Source: Mycolicibacterium brumae
Lineage (GTDB): Bacteria; Actinomycetota; Actinomycetes; Mycobacteriales; Mycobacteriaceae
Direction of reading: 5' to 3'
Length of the DNA stretch: 64,000 nucleotides
Assembly (NCBI RefSeq): GCF_025215495.1
Contig: NZ_CP104302.1
Coordinates: forward strand, 3,596,001 to 3,660,000
The notes below the pieces were generated by a model. It searched no databases and was not told the origin of the DNA. It saw nothing but the letters and a program-made list of their open reading frames with translations. Positions 21,374 to 29,472 of the stretch are shown here, in pieces. The stretch's first letter is position 1; each line of letters starts with the position of its first letter. Made by a program: the position numbers and the translations under genes.

Positions 21374-22852
21374 TCAGCGACGCGCGTAGCCGGCGACCAG
21401 CGCCTCGGCGCTGCGCACCGCCGCCCGGCAGGCCCGGGTGGTGAACGGGTCGTTGAGCGGGTGCTCGGCGCGGCGACGCCAGCGCTGGGCCGCGGCGAAC
21501 GCGGCACGCGGCCCGTCGTGCAGATCTGACGGCGCCAGGCCGAGCCGGCTGGCCGCGTCGGTCCCCGATCCGCCGATGATCCGGCGCAGTGAGGCCACCT
21601 CGTCGTCGTTCAGAGTGGTTGCGCGGGAGCGCAGTTGGCTCAACAGCCGCAGTTCCTCGAAGGCGTGGGTGTCGGCCAGCAGCGGGTCGATGTCGGCGAT
21701 CACCAGCGGGGTCGCGCGAATCGGGTTGTCCGACACCACCCGTCGCAGCGACAGCAGCGCGGTGTGCGCCTTGAGCAGTTCCGAACGCTGCGCGAACTGC
21801 TGGTCGATCACGTTGCGCAGCGCCGTCAACCCGCTGCGCTCCAACAGCTCGTCGGCCAGCGCCACCGAATCCGAGACACCTGAGGACAGCAGGGTGATCG
21901 AGATCCGGATGCCGAACATGCCGAATCGCTCCAGCAGCGCGGCGCGGGTGGGTGCGTCGACCGGAATCGAATCATCCTCGCGGACAAAGCGATCCACGCT
22001 CAGCATGGCTTTGTTCAGCACCGCGGGGTCCATCGCCGCCAGCTTCTGCAGCGCGGTGAACTCGCTCTGGCGCAGCGTCCGCGCCGTCAGCGCCAACAGC
22101 CCGGACACCGGGACCACGGCCTGGCAGATGCCGGTCTTCTCCATCTCGGCTGTGAACCGGGTGGCCACCTCGCGGGCGGACAGCATGGCGTCGATGCGCC
22201 CGGCGCCGATCTCGTCGGCGCGGGAGGCCACCCCGATGACGCCGAGCGCGCCGGCCGAGCCGCCAACGAGTTCGCCGATCTGCTGCAGCAGCGCGATGTC
22301 GGCGGCGTTGAGGGTGCGCAGCAGGAACACCACCGCGTCCACCCGGGGCACGCCGTCGGTCGGCACCAGCAGCCGCAGGGTCCGCTCGGAGACGTCGCGG
22401 GACAGCGAGGAGGTGCCCGGGGTGTCGATGATGGTCGCGCCGACGAGTTCGGACGCCGGCCACTCCACGTCGAGCAGGGCGACCTGTTCGGCGTCCAGCG
22501 CGGCGAAGTCGAACGTCAGGCCGTCGGCGCGGACGATGGGCACGTTGCGCCGGCCACCCCGATAGTCCACCGCGGTGACCTTCGGGGTGGGGCCGTGCCG
22601 GAACCAGGTCACGATGCGGGTGGCTTCGGTGGCGTCGGTGGGCGCGATGTTCTCCCCCACCAGCGCGTTCACCAGGGTGGACTTGCCCGCTTTGAGGCTG
22701 CCGGCCAGCGCGATCCGGATCGGCTGGTTGAGCTGCCAGCCGATCCGGTTGAGCTGGTCGAACACGTCAGCTCGCTGCCGGTAGGCCGGTTCGCCCTGGT
22801 AGGCGCTGATTGTTGCGGCCAAAATGGCGCGCACCTGGTCGCTGGTGCTCAT
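21374..22852 (-). CDS. iniC: Dynamin-like GTPase IniC
   Basis: 492 residues, the size expected for IniC. P-loop GSLKAGKS at about 51-58, switch region with TEATRIVTWF, DTPGTSS (G3) at the expected distance, and GVASRADEIGAG as the likely G4 region, followed by long helices. IniC is the third member of the isoniazid-induced iniBAC locus and, with IniA, belongs to bacterial dynamin-like proteins that act on membranes under cell-wall stress. The ATG at 22852 gives the family N-terminus; the extended frame upstream overlaps the opposed gene at 22908. Unusually, it is separated from iniA by that gene. Confidence 0.93.
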   Translation of the reverse strand: MSTSDQVRAILAATISAYQGEPAYRQRADVFDQLNRIGWQLNQPIRIALAGSLKAGKSTLVNALVGENIAPTDATEATRIVTWFRHGPTPKVTAVDYRGGRRNVPIVRADGLTFDFAALDAEQVALLDVEWPASELVGATIIDTPGTSSLSRDVSERTLRLLVPTDGVPRVDAVVFLLRTLNAADIALLQQIGELVGGSAGALGVIGVASRADEIGAGRIDAMLSAREVATRFTAEMEKTGICQAVVPVSGLLALTARTLRQSEFTALQKLAAMDPAVLNKAMLSVDRFVREDDSIPVDAPTRAALLERFGMFGIRISITLLSSGVSDSVALADELLERSGLTALRNVIDQQFAQRSELLKAHTALLSLRRVVSDNPIRATPLVIADIDPLLADTHAFEELRLLSQLRSRATTLNDDEVASLRRIIGGSGTDAASRLGLAPSDLHDGPRAAFAAAQRWRRRAEHPLNDPFTTRACRAAVRSAEALVAGYARR

Positions 22853-22907
22853 TGCACGAGCGAGTTTACGGCTCCGATCGTCACGCAACCACGTAGCATC
22901 GGCCGTC

Positions 22908-23369
22908 GTGACCGACGACCCGCAACCCTGGCACCGCACGAAGGCCGCGGTGTACGCCGCGGGCGGCCTCGGGCTGATCCTGGTCGTCGCGCTATTCGTG
23001 CTGGTGGTGCGGATGTCGGGCCAGTGGGAATCACCCGACGACAACGTCAAGCCGCCGGAGTTCGGCCGGATGACCGCGAACCTGCCCAGCTCCAGCGAGT
23101 CGCTGCTGACCAGCACGGAGTCGACCACCAGTTACACCACCGCGCCGATCTCCACCACGGAGATCGGCCTGGAGACCGGCGATCCGGCCGACCCGAGCGG
23201 CGCCGACGTCTCGGGAACCAGTGCATCCGGTGAGCCCGACGAGGACGCCCCGACGACGGCGACCACCCGCCCCCGCGGCGCCGAGGCCGACGACGAGGAA
23301 TCCGAGATCACCACGACGCGCAAGCGGGCTCGCTACAACGAGACTCGGATTCTCACTCCCGGCCCGTAG
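22908..23369 (+). CDS. Single-pass membrane protein inserted between iniA and iniC
   Basis: 153 residues. A short N-terminus (VTDDPQPWHRTKAA) precedes one membrane helix (about 17-38) and an outer tail rich in Ser/Thr (SSSESLLTSTESTTSYTT) and then Asp/Glu/Arg. It starts with GTG 55 bases from the divergent iniC start, and its 3' end overlaps the iniA stop region by 17 bases on the opposite strand. No recognised domain. Its place inside an otherwise collinear operon, plus the tail style shared with the proteins at 20.7 and 27.5 kb, suggests an envelope role linked to the Ini proteins. That is inference. Confidence 0.75.
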   Translation: MTDDPQPWHRTKAAVYAAGGLGLILVVALFVLVVRMSGQWESPDDNVKPPEFGRMTANLPSSSESLLTSTESTTSYTTAPISTTEIGLETGDPADPSGADVSGTSASGEPDEDAPTTATTRPRGAEADDEESEITTTRKRARYNETRILTPGP

Positions 23370-25200
23370 CGCTCGGCGGCGCGGTCAGCTTGGCGATGTT
23401 CTCGTTGACCTGCCGCAGGATGTCGGCCTGGCGTTCGAGTTCCCGGACCCGCCCGGAACGCTCGTTCTCCTGCAGCCGGGCGGCGGCCACCGCGGCTTGC
23501 AGCGACTCGTTCAGCGACCGGGTCGCCTGGTTGGCGATCTCCCGGTAGTGGTCGCGCAGTTGGCGCTGGATGGCCTTGAGCCGGTCCCGGGACTCCTTGC
23601 CCACCACGAACGCCACATCGTCGGCGAACTTGCGCAGGTTGGCCTTGGCTTCGCCGCGGACCCGGGACATCCGGGCCTCCATCTCTTCGCGGTAGGCCTT
23701 GCGGCCGAGCAGCAGGCCCGCGCCGAGTGACAGCGGGTTGAACATGCCCAGCCCCGCCATCGAGGTGAGCATGCCGAACATCAACACGCCGCCGTAGGAG
23801 CCGCGCATGCTGGTCACCGCCTTGTGCGAGATCCCGACGGGTTTGGAGTCCATCCGGGCGATGGCGCGCAGCCCGTCGAACCCGGCGCCCATCGCGGCGG
23901 CGCTGACCTCGGGCAGGTCCACGGCGTCCATCCCGGCCTCGATGAAGGTGCGCGCCACCTCGGCGGCCAGCGCCTCGGCGCGCTGAAACGCCCAGACGAA
24001 GTTGTCGCCGACCGCGGTGGCGATGGCGTCTTCGGCCTCGGAGCCGATCTCGGCCCAGTGCAGGGTGGGGTCGCAGGAGTTCACCACGGATTCGGCGTGG
24101 TCGATGATGGCGCGGAACCGGGCCCGCAGGTCGTGGTCGACGTCGGCGGTCAGGTCGGTGATGCCGTCGTTGAGCACCTGCTGCCACAGCGCGGTGTGCG
24201 CCAGCGCGTCGGAGGCCTCCTGTTTGCGCCGTTCCAGGTCCTCGGTGAGCCGGCGGACGTCGTCGGGATCGTTGATGGCCGACAGCTCGGAGTTCACCGC
24301 GACGCCGAGATGCTCCGCGGCCGCGGAGATCTCGGCGAGCACGTGCTCGCGCACCCGGTCGTTCTCCCGGCCGAGCACCTTCTCGGACAGGAACGCGACC
24401 AGCGCCGGGAAGTTGGACTCGTTGTTGAGTTCGGCGTCGTTGGTGGCGACCGCGTGGCCGCGCAGCAGGGATGACACCGGAATGACCGGCAGGTTCAGTC
24501 CGCCGCGCTGCAGGTGCGCGACGTCGGCGGCGACGATCGCGCGCCAGTGCGGGTACAGGTCGGTTTTGGTGGCGACCACCGCGCCCAGCGGGCAGATCTC
24601 GTGAGCTTGGCGGATGAACCGCAGCTCCGGTTCGGTGAACTCCTGGCTGGTGTCGGAGATCATCAGCATGGCGTCGGCGTCGGGCAGCAGGCCCAGGGTG
24701 GCCGACAGGTGCGGTTGGCCGTGCCCGCCGACACCGGGGGTGTCGATGAAGGTCAGCCCGCCCCGCAGCAGTGGGCTGGGGGCGCCGACCTCCACCCGCA
24801 GCACCTCGCGGCCGCGGGCCTGTGGTGCCCGGCGCAGGTCGTGGCGGATCTCCTCGACCCCGATCGGGATGACCTCGGGTTCGGTCTGGCCGGGGTCCGG
24901 GGCGACCACCAGTTGCGCCGACGGCTGCTCGGCGTGGCTGACGACGGTGATCAGCGCGGTGGTCTCGTCGTCGCCGACGCGGGCCACCGGCAGGTTCAGC
25001 AGCGAGTTGAGCAGTTGGCTCTTGCCCTGCTTGAGCTGGCCGGCAATCACCACCCGAACCTGCGGGTCGGTGATCCGTTCCTTGGCCACCTGGAGCCGGG
25101 CGCGCAGGTCGCCGCGGTCGTAGAGCTCGGCGATCCGGGCGGTGTGGTCGATCAGCTCGACGATCACCCGCACCCGGCGCGGATCCTCCGGTTGAGTCAC
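23353..25200 (-). CDS. iniA: Dynamin-like GTPase IniA
   Basis: 615 residues. GTPase domain with P-loop GQLKQGKS (about 54-61), DDETTALITVV switch, DTPG at 153-156 and TKTD as G4. Long helical stalk regions surround a hydrophobic stretch (about 480-515, including GLGMFNPLSLGAGLLLG) that matches the membrane-binding paddle of IniA. A C-terminal coiled coil (about 540-600) ends the protein. IniA is a bacterial dynamin-like protein induced by isoniazid and ethambutol, and can tether or remodel membranes. It lies 89 bases after iniB with a strong hairpin between them. Confidence 0.95.
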   Translation of the reverse strand: MTQPEDPRRVRVIVELIDHTARIAELYDRGDLRARLQVAKERITDPQVRVVIAGQLKQGKSQLLNSLLNLPVARVGDDETTALITVVSHAEQPSAQLVVAPDPGQTEPEVIPIGVEEIRHDLRRAPQARGREVLRVEVGAPSPLLRGGLTFIDTPGVGGHGQPHLSATLGLLPDADAMLMISDTSQEFTEPELRFIRQAHEICPLGAVVATKTDLYPHWRAIVAADVAHLQRGGLNLPVIPVSSLLRGHAVATNDAELNNESNFPALVAFLSEKVLGRENDRVREHVLAEISAAAEHLGVAVNSELSAINDPDDVRRLTEDLERRKQEASDALAHTALWQQVLNDGITDLTADVDHDLRARFRAIIDHAESVVNSCDPTLHWAEIGSEAEDAIATAVGDNFVWAFQRAEALAAEVARTFIEAGMDAVDLPEVSAAAMGAGFDGLRAIARMDSKPVGISHKAVTSMRGSYGGVLMFGMLTSMAGLGMFNPLSLGAGLLLGRKAYREEMEARMSRVRGEAKANLRKFADDVAFVVGKESRDRLKAIQRQLRDHYREIANQATRSLNESLQAAVAAARLQENERSGRVRELERQADILRQVNENIAKLTAPPSATGRE

Positions 25201-25245
25201 AGCGCACGCCTTTCTGACGGTGTTGGTCCCACGGTAGGCGCGGAA

Positions 25246-25274
25246 GCGGCGGGGACCGGGTAGGTCCCCGCCGC
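25246..25274 (-). other. Intercistronic hairpin between iniB and iniA
   Basis: A perfect 12-bp GC-rich stem (25246-25257 with 25263-25274) and a 5-base loop lie between the iniB stop and iniA start. No U-tract follows on the minus strand, so it is more likely an RNA-stability or partial-attenuation element than a full terminator. It could make iniB mRNA far more abundant than iniA mRNA. Confidence 0.7.
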
Positions 25275-25289
25275 ATCAGCGTGATCGGG

Positions 25290-26471
25290 TCAGAAGCCCA
25301 GCAGCCCGTGGTGGCCCGGAGCGGTCACCGCAGCCTGGTTGTCGACGGTGGTGTCGGCGCCGAACACCGACTCGCCGCCACTGTTGCCGAACAGCGAGTG
25401 GTCGCCGGTGGTCCCGAACATCGACTCCCCGCCGCTGTTGCCCAGCAGGCTCTGGCTGCCGGAGTTGCTCAACAGCGAGTGGTTGTCGTTGTCGACCAGG
25501 GTGTGGTTGCTGGTGTTGCCGGTGTAGTTGACGTTGTCGGAGTTGTCGTTGACCAACGTGGTGGTGCGGGTCTCGGTGACGGTGTGCGACTGCGAGCTGC
25601 TGCTCGAGTTGCCGGTGTCCTTGGTGATCACCGTGATGCCGCCGCCGCCCGCGTCGCCGCCGTCGGTCCGGTTGCCGATGCCGACGTCCAGCAGACCGCC
25701 GGACCCACCGCCGGCATGCCCACCGTTGCCGCCGCTGGCGTCGACGTCCTGGAAGACCGGGGCGTCGTTGTCGCGGATCACCGAACCGCTGCCGGTGTTG
25801 GTGGTGGAGCCGACGTTGGTGACGGTGCCCTCACCCTGGTTGACGGTGGCGCCCGACCCGGCGACCACGTCGCCGTTGGTGACGCTGTTTCCGTCGCCCA
25901 GGACCGCGCCGTCGCCGCTGACGATGTCGCCGCGGTTCTCGCCACCGACCACCACGCCGCCGTTGGAGGCGGTGTTGCTGGTCTTGTCGCCGAGGGTGAT
26001 GTCACCGAAGCCCAGGTTGAACCCGCCCTGCTGGGAGTTGGCCCCCGAGCTCTGCACCGGGCTCATGATGGGCGTCTGGTTGTGGCTCATCAGGTCGGTG
26101 CGGTTGTTGCTGGCCAGGTCGGTGTCCGGGGCGAAGGTGTTCTGCGGGGCCCAGCTCGGCGACAGCAGGCTCGGCGAGGCGATGCTCGGCGAGTAGTCGT
26201 AGCCCTGGGAGTAGCTCGGCGCGTAATGCGACGAGTACGGGGTGTAGTCGTTGTAGCCGTAGTTGTTGGCGACCGCGCGCTGCAGTCCGGCGACCGGGTC
26301 GCTGCCCAGCGCCAGGCCCGGCATCGCGGTGCTGGCCACCGCGGTCAGCTGAGCCGGGGTGATGCCGGACAGGCCGGCGTCGCGCATGGCCTGCTCGGGG
26401 GCGAGGACGAACTGCTGGGCGGCGTTCTGGTTGCGGAAGAGGTTGAGCAGCCAGTCGACGAGAGTAAGCAT
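25290..26471 (-). CDS. iniB: IniB, Gly/Asn/Ser-rich cell-wall-stress protein
   Basis: 393 residues. The IniB N-terminal domain (about 1-50, LVDWLLNLFRNQNAAQQFVLAP) is followed by a Tyr/Ser-rich segment and a long Gly/Asn/Asp repeat region (GDG.. and GNG.. units, about 150-290). A Ser/Asn/Gly-rich C-terminus ends with FG/LLG-terminated repeats such as GNSGGESMFG. No classical signal peptide. First gene of the inhibitor-induced iniB-iniA-iniC locus; molecular role unknown. Start at 26471 gives the family N-terminus, with GAAAGG upstream. TTAGGGG-type repeats lie 110-155 bases upstream. Confidence 0.92.
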   Translation of the reverse strand: MLTLVDWLLNLFRNQNAAQQFVLAPEQAMRDAGLSGITPAQLTAVASTAMPGLALGSDPVAGLQRAVANNYGYNDYTPYSSHYAPSYSQGYDYSPSIASPSLLSPSWAPQNTFAPDTDLASNNRTDLMSHNQTPIMSPVQSSGANSQQGGFNLGFGDITLGDKTSNTASNGGVVVGGENRGDIVSGDGAVLGDGNSVTNGDVVAGSGATVNQGEGTVTNVGSTTNTGSGSVIRDNDAPVFQDVDASGGNGGHAGGGSGGLLDVGIGNRTDGGDAGGGGITVITKDTGNSSSSSQSHTVTETRTTTLVNDNSDNVNYTGNTSNHTLVDNDNHSLLSNSGSQSLLGNSGGESMFGTTGDHSLFGNSGGESVFGADTTVDNQAAVTAPGHHGLLGF

Positions 26472-26580
26472 CTGAGGTGCCTTTCGGTCATCCGCCGGCG
26501 GTTCCGGCGATCTGAAATACACGTTAGAACCGCGGAAAGCGCCCGGAAACGGGGTTTGATCCCGTTCCCCCAAAGCCTCC

Positions 26581-26624
26581 CTAGGGGCTTTAATCCCCTA
26601 TGCATTAGGGGATTAGGGGGATAA
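26581..26624 (-). promoter_or_regulatory. Inverted/direct TTAGGGG array upstream of iniB
   Basis: TAATCCCCTA (26591-26600) and TAGGGGATTA (26606-26615) form a perfect 10-bp dyad around TGCAT. A further CTAGGGG lies at 26581-26587 and TTAGGGGG at 26613-26620. The same core recurs upstream of the Hsp70-like gene at 27434-27482. Placed 110-150 bases before iniB, it is the best candidate for the IniR-binding region. The remainder of the 281-base gap holds a terminator for the neighbouring gene. Confidence 0.75.
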
Positions 26625-26680
26625 CTCGGGACGACGTGACGATCCCGGAATTCGCAGTGTTCACGCAGTTCAAGGGGCAA

Positions 26681-26719
26681 AAACGAACCCGCCCGGCCGC
26701 TCTTTCAGCAGCCGGGCGG
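26681..26719 (-). terminator. Intrinsic terminator after the IniB-N-domain gene
   Basis: A 9-bp stem (26689-26697 with 26711-26719), extended by a GCT/AGC pair across a 1x1 internal loop. On the minus strand it is followed by TTCGTTTTTG, giving a U-tract. It ends transcription of the 26753-27325 gene before the iniB promoter. Confidence 0.8.
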
Positions 26720-26752
26720 TCGTAACGCGGGGGATTCCCGCGTATCAGGTCG

Positions 26753-27325
26753 TCAATTGAAGAAGTCGAGCCCCGTATGCCCCGGGTCGACATGATGGGC
26801 GTCCGCGGCCGGGTGCGCCCAATCCGAGGCGGTCCCGAACGTCGGGTCCGGCGCATGGTCGACGGACTCCTCGGCCCACACCGGTGCTGCGTCCGCGACC
26901 TGGGAGAACGCGTCCGGAAGCGTGGCGGCCAGGCCGGAGTCGACGGCCGGCGCCTCGATCGCCGGACCGCTGTCGATGACGCCGGCGGCGGCATCGTGCA
27001 CGGCGGGCAGGTCGAACCCGGAGGCGCCCGGCGCGACGGCGTCGAACGCCTCGAACGCGGCGTGCGCGGCGCCCGAGGACCAGATGTTGCCGATCGTCAG
27101 ATCCAGGCCCGTGGCGCCGGGCGCGGAGATCAGGTCGGGGCCGACTCCGGGCGTGGACATGGCCACCGACTCCGTCACCATCGGCAGCAGATTATTGACA
27201 TCCGCGCTGGTCACACCGGCAAGGTGGGCGTTGGCGATGACCTGGTCGGGGTTGGCTGCGTACTGCGCGGCGGCCGCGGGGTCTCGGACCAGTCCCATGA
27301 CGAAGTCCAGGAGTTCGTTTGCCAT
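26753..27325 (-). CDS. IniB N-terminal domain protein (Rv0340-like)
   Basis: 190 residues. The first 50 residues (ELLDFVMGLVRDPAAAAQYAANPDQ, written here in part) align by eye with the IniB N-terminus: LL/W hydrophobic helix, R[DN]..AA..[YF], then an LAGVT-type turn. The rest is acidic and Ala/Val/Gly-rich, with no enzyme motif and no signal peptide. Its length and position just upstream of iniB match Rv0340. Start ATG at 27325 with GGGAG upstream; it ends at its own terminator. TTAGGGG elements in both flanking gaps suggest shared control with iniB. Confidence 0.85.
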   Translation of the reverse strand: MANELLDFVMGLVRDPAAAAQYAANPDQVIANAHLAGVTSADVNNLLPMVTESVAMSTPGVGPDLISAPGATGLDLTIGNIWSSGAAHAAFEAFDAVAPGASGFDLPAVHDAAAGVIDSGPAIEAPAVDSGLAATLPDAFSQVADAAPVWAEESVDHAPDPTFGTASDWAHPAADAHHVDPGHTGLDFFN

Positions 27326-27433
27326 CTGCAGCGCTCCCTGTCTACCGAGTGCCCGCCGGATTCAGCGGTTCCTGGCAGCAATGTTAGGCAGCGCGGGCCA
27401 ATCCGGGATCGGGCGCCGGCCCGCCCCCGAGAC

Positions 27434-27482
27434 TATCCCCCTAGGGGATATCGGATTAGGGGATTGCCGGTTGTTAGGGGGA
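27434..27482. promoter_or_regulatory. TTAGGGG palindrome and repeats, divergent promoter
   Basis: TATCCCC-CTA-GGGGATA (27434-27450) is a perfect dyad. GGATTAGGGGATT follows at 27453-27465 and TTAGGGGG at 27474-27481. The GATTAGGGGAT core is the same as upstream of iniB. It sits between the divergent IniB-N-domain gene and the Hsp70-like/iniR operon, so both could be controlled, including autoregulation of iniR. Confidence 0.75.
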
Positions 27483-27498
27483 CCACTACCGTGTGTGC

Positions 27499-29472
27499 AT
27501 GGACTCATTGGGCCTTTCCCTCGGGACGACGAACATGGTGGCCGTGCGCAACGGCGCCGCTCCCCTGCGCCGACGATCGGTGCTGACGGTGTTTGCGCAC
27601 CGGCCCGCCGAGGTGGGCCTGCCGGCGGAGAATCCGCAGCTGTCCGAATCGGGTCTGGTGCTGTGGGGCTTCGCCGATCGGGTCGGCGACCCGGTGCCGA
27701 TGGTCGCCCCGGACGGCTCGTCGCACCGGTCCGAGCAGGTCGCCGCCGAGGCGTTGGCCGCATTGGCCCGCGCGGCCGGCGCCGGAACCGGCGCGCCGCA
27801 GAATGTCACCATCGCCCATCCCGGCCACTGGGGACCCAACGCGGTCGCCGCGCTGCGCACGGCGCTGCGCGGCCAGCCCGCGCTGAACTCCGACGGGGCG
27901 CCGCCGGAGCTGATCCCGGACACCACCGCCGCGCTGACCGCGCTGAGCAACGGCCCCGGGCTACCCGGCCAGGGAGTGGTGCTGCTGGCCGACTTCGGCG
28001 GCGCCGGGACCACCGTCGCGCTGGCCGACGCGGGCGCGGGGTTGCGGCCGGTCGGTGAGCCGCTGCGCTACCACGAACTCTCCGGCGACCTGATCGACCA
28101 GGCGCTGCTCAATCACGTGCTGGCCGGCCTGACTCCGGTCGGCCAGGGCGAGACCGGTGGCACCGCCGCGGTCGGCGCGCTGGGCCGGCTGCGCAACCAG
28201 TGCCGGGCGGCCAAAGAGCAGCTGTCGACCGACACCGTCGCGGTGATCCCCGCCGAGCACCAGGGCACGACCACCGACGTGCGGGTGACCCGCGCGGAAC
28301 TGGAGAGCCTGATCGGCGGGCCGCTGGGCGGCCTGCTCAACGCGATCGGCGACCTGCTGGAACGCAATCGGGTGCCGGCGGCCAGGTTGTCCGCGGTGGC
28401 GACGGTCGGCGGCGGCGCGGCCATCCCGCTGCTGACCCAGCGGCTTTCCGAGGAACTGCGGGTTCCCGTGGTCACCCTCCCCGAACCCGCGGCGGCAGCT
28501 GCCGTCGGCGCCGCGCTGGTCTCCGAACGCGGCGCCGCCCCGGACGCGATGACCGGGATGGCCGCCATGCCGGGCGCGGCGGCCGGGCTGCCCACCGGAC
28601 TGGCCCCCGCGGTCGACGATCCGTACGCCCCCACCGGAATGGCCCCGGCCGCCCCGGACTCCCCGACCGGATTGGCGCCGGCGGCGCCGGACTCCCCCAC
28701 CGGGATGGCCCCGGCGTCCTGGACCAGCCAGGAGGACCCGGGCGCCCCGGACGCCACCTCGCGCGGGCTGGCCTGGTCCGAGGGCGTCCACGGCGAAGAG
28801 GAACCGGTGCCCTACACCGGCGCGGAGTACACCGCGGGCGCGGCGCGGCCCTCGGTGGAGTTCGACGCCGAGACAGAGAAGTACGACCCGGCCCCCGCAA
28901 TCCCCTGGTACAAGCGTCCTCCGGTGTTGTTCGGCATCGCCGCGGTGGCCGCGATCGCGTCCGTGGGCGGGTTGGCGCTCACCCTGTCCGGCGACACCGA
29001 CTCCGGGCCGGTGACCACCACCATCACACTGCCCAACGGAGAGGTCATCACCACCGCGTTGCCGCCGTCGTCGAGCGCGGTGGTCACCTACACCGGCGAG
29101 AACGGCGAGGTCACCAGTTCGATGGTGCCGCCGCCGACGACCACCGAACCGACCACCACCTCGGAAACCACCACCGAGCAGACGACGACCACCGAAGAGA
29201 CCACCACGACCGAAGAGACCACGACCACCACCGAACCGACCACCACGACGCGGACCACCACCACCCAACCGACCACCACCCAACCGACCACCACGCAGCC
29301 CACGACGACCCGGCCGCCGACCACGACCCAGCCGCCGACGACCACGCAGCCACCGACGCAGCCACCCACCACCGAGGTGCCCGACACCGGTGGGGGTGAC
29401 ACCGGCGGTGGCGACACCGGCGGCGGCGACACGGGCGGTGGCGGCGACACCGGTGGCGACACGGGCGAGTAG
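27499..29472 (+). CDS. Hsp70/actin-fold membrane protein with Thr-rich outer tail
   Basis: 657 residues. Residues 1-355 follow the Hsp70 ATPase pattern: LGLSLGTTNMVAV (phosphate 1), a degenerate phosphate-2 loop LLADFGGAGTTVALAD, and an adenosine-type VGGGAAIPLL. No Hsp70 substrate domain follows. Instead there is a linker of TGLAPA/TGMAPA repeats (365-408), LAWSEG (424-), PYTGAEY, one membrane helix (about 473-493), and an outer tail of TTTTEE, TTTQP and DTGGG repeats. It looks like a membrane-spanning ATP-binding sensor. It abuts iniR with zero spacing. ATG 27499 is preferred over GTG 27493 by similarity; the paralogue is at 57.3 kb. Confidence 0.85.
   Translation: MDSLGLSLGTTNMVAVRNGAAPLRRRSVLTVFAHRPAEVGLPAENPQLSESGLVLWGFADRVGDPVPMVAPDGSSHRSEQVAAEALAALARAAGAGTGAPQNVTIAHPGHWGPNAVAALRTALRGQPALNSDGAPPELIPDTTAALTALSNGPGLPGQGVVLLADFGGAGTTVALADAGAGLRPVGEPLRYHELSGDLIDQALLNHVLAGLTPVGQGETGGTAAVGALGRLRNQCRAAKEQLSTDTVAVIPAEHQGTTTDVRVTRAELESLIGGPLGGLLNAIGDLLERNRVPAARLSAVATVGGGAAIPLLTQRLSEELRVPVVTLPEPAAAAAVGAALVSERGAAPDAMTGMAAMPGAAAGLPTGLAPAVDDPYAPTGMAPAAPDSPTGLAPAAPDSPTGMAPASWTSQEDPGAPDATSRGLAWSEGVHGEEEPVPYTGAEYTAGAARPSVEFDAETEKYDPAPAIPWYKRPPVLFGIAAVAAIASVGGLALTLSGDTDSGPVTTTITLPNGEVITTALPPSSSAVVTYTGENGEVTSSMVPPPTTTEPTTTSETTTEQTTTTEETTTTEETTTTTEPTTTTRTTTTQPTTTQPTTTQPTTTRPPTTTQPPTTTQPPTQPPTTEVPDTGGGDTGGGDTGGGDTGGGGDTGGDTGE

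Noticed and set aside
28591..29471. CRISPR-like periodicity in Thr/Gly repeats
   Set aside because: The repeats are in frame within a coding region and lack unique spacers of even length.
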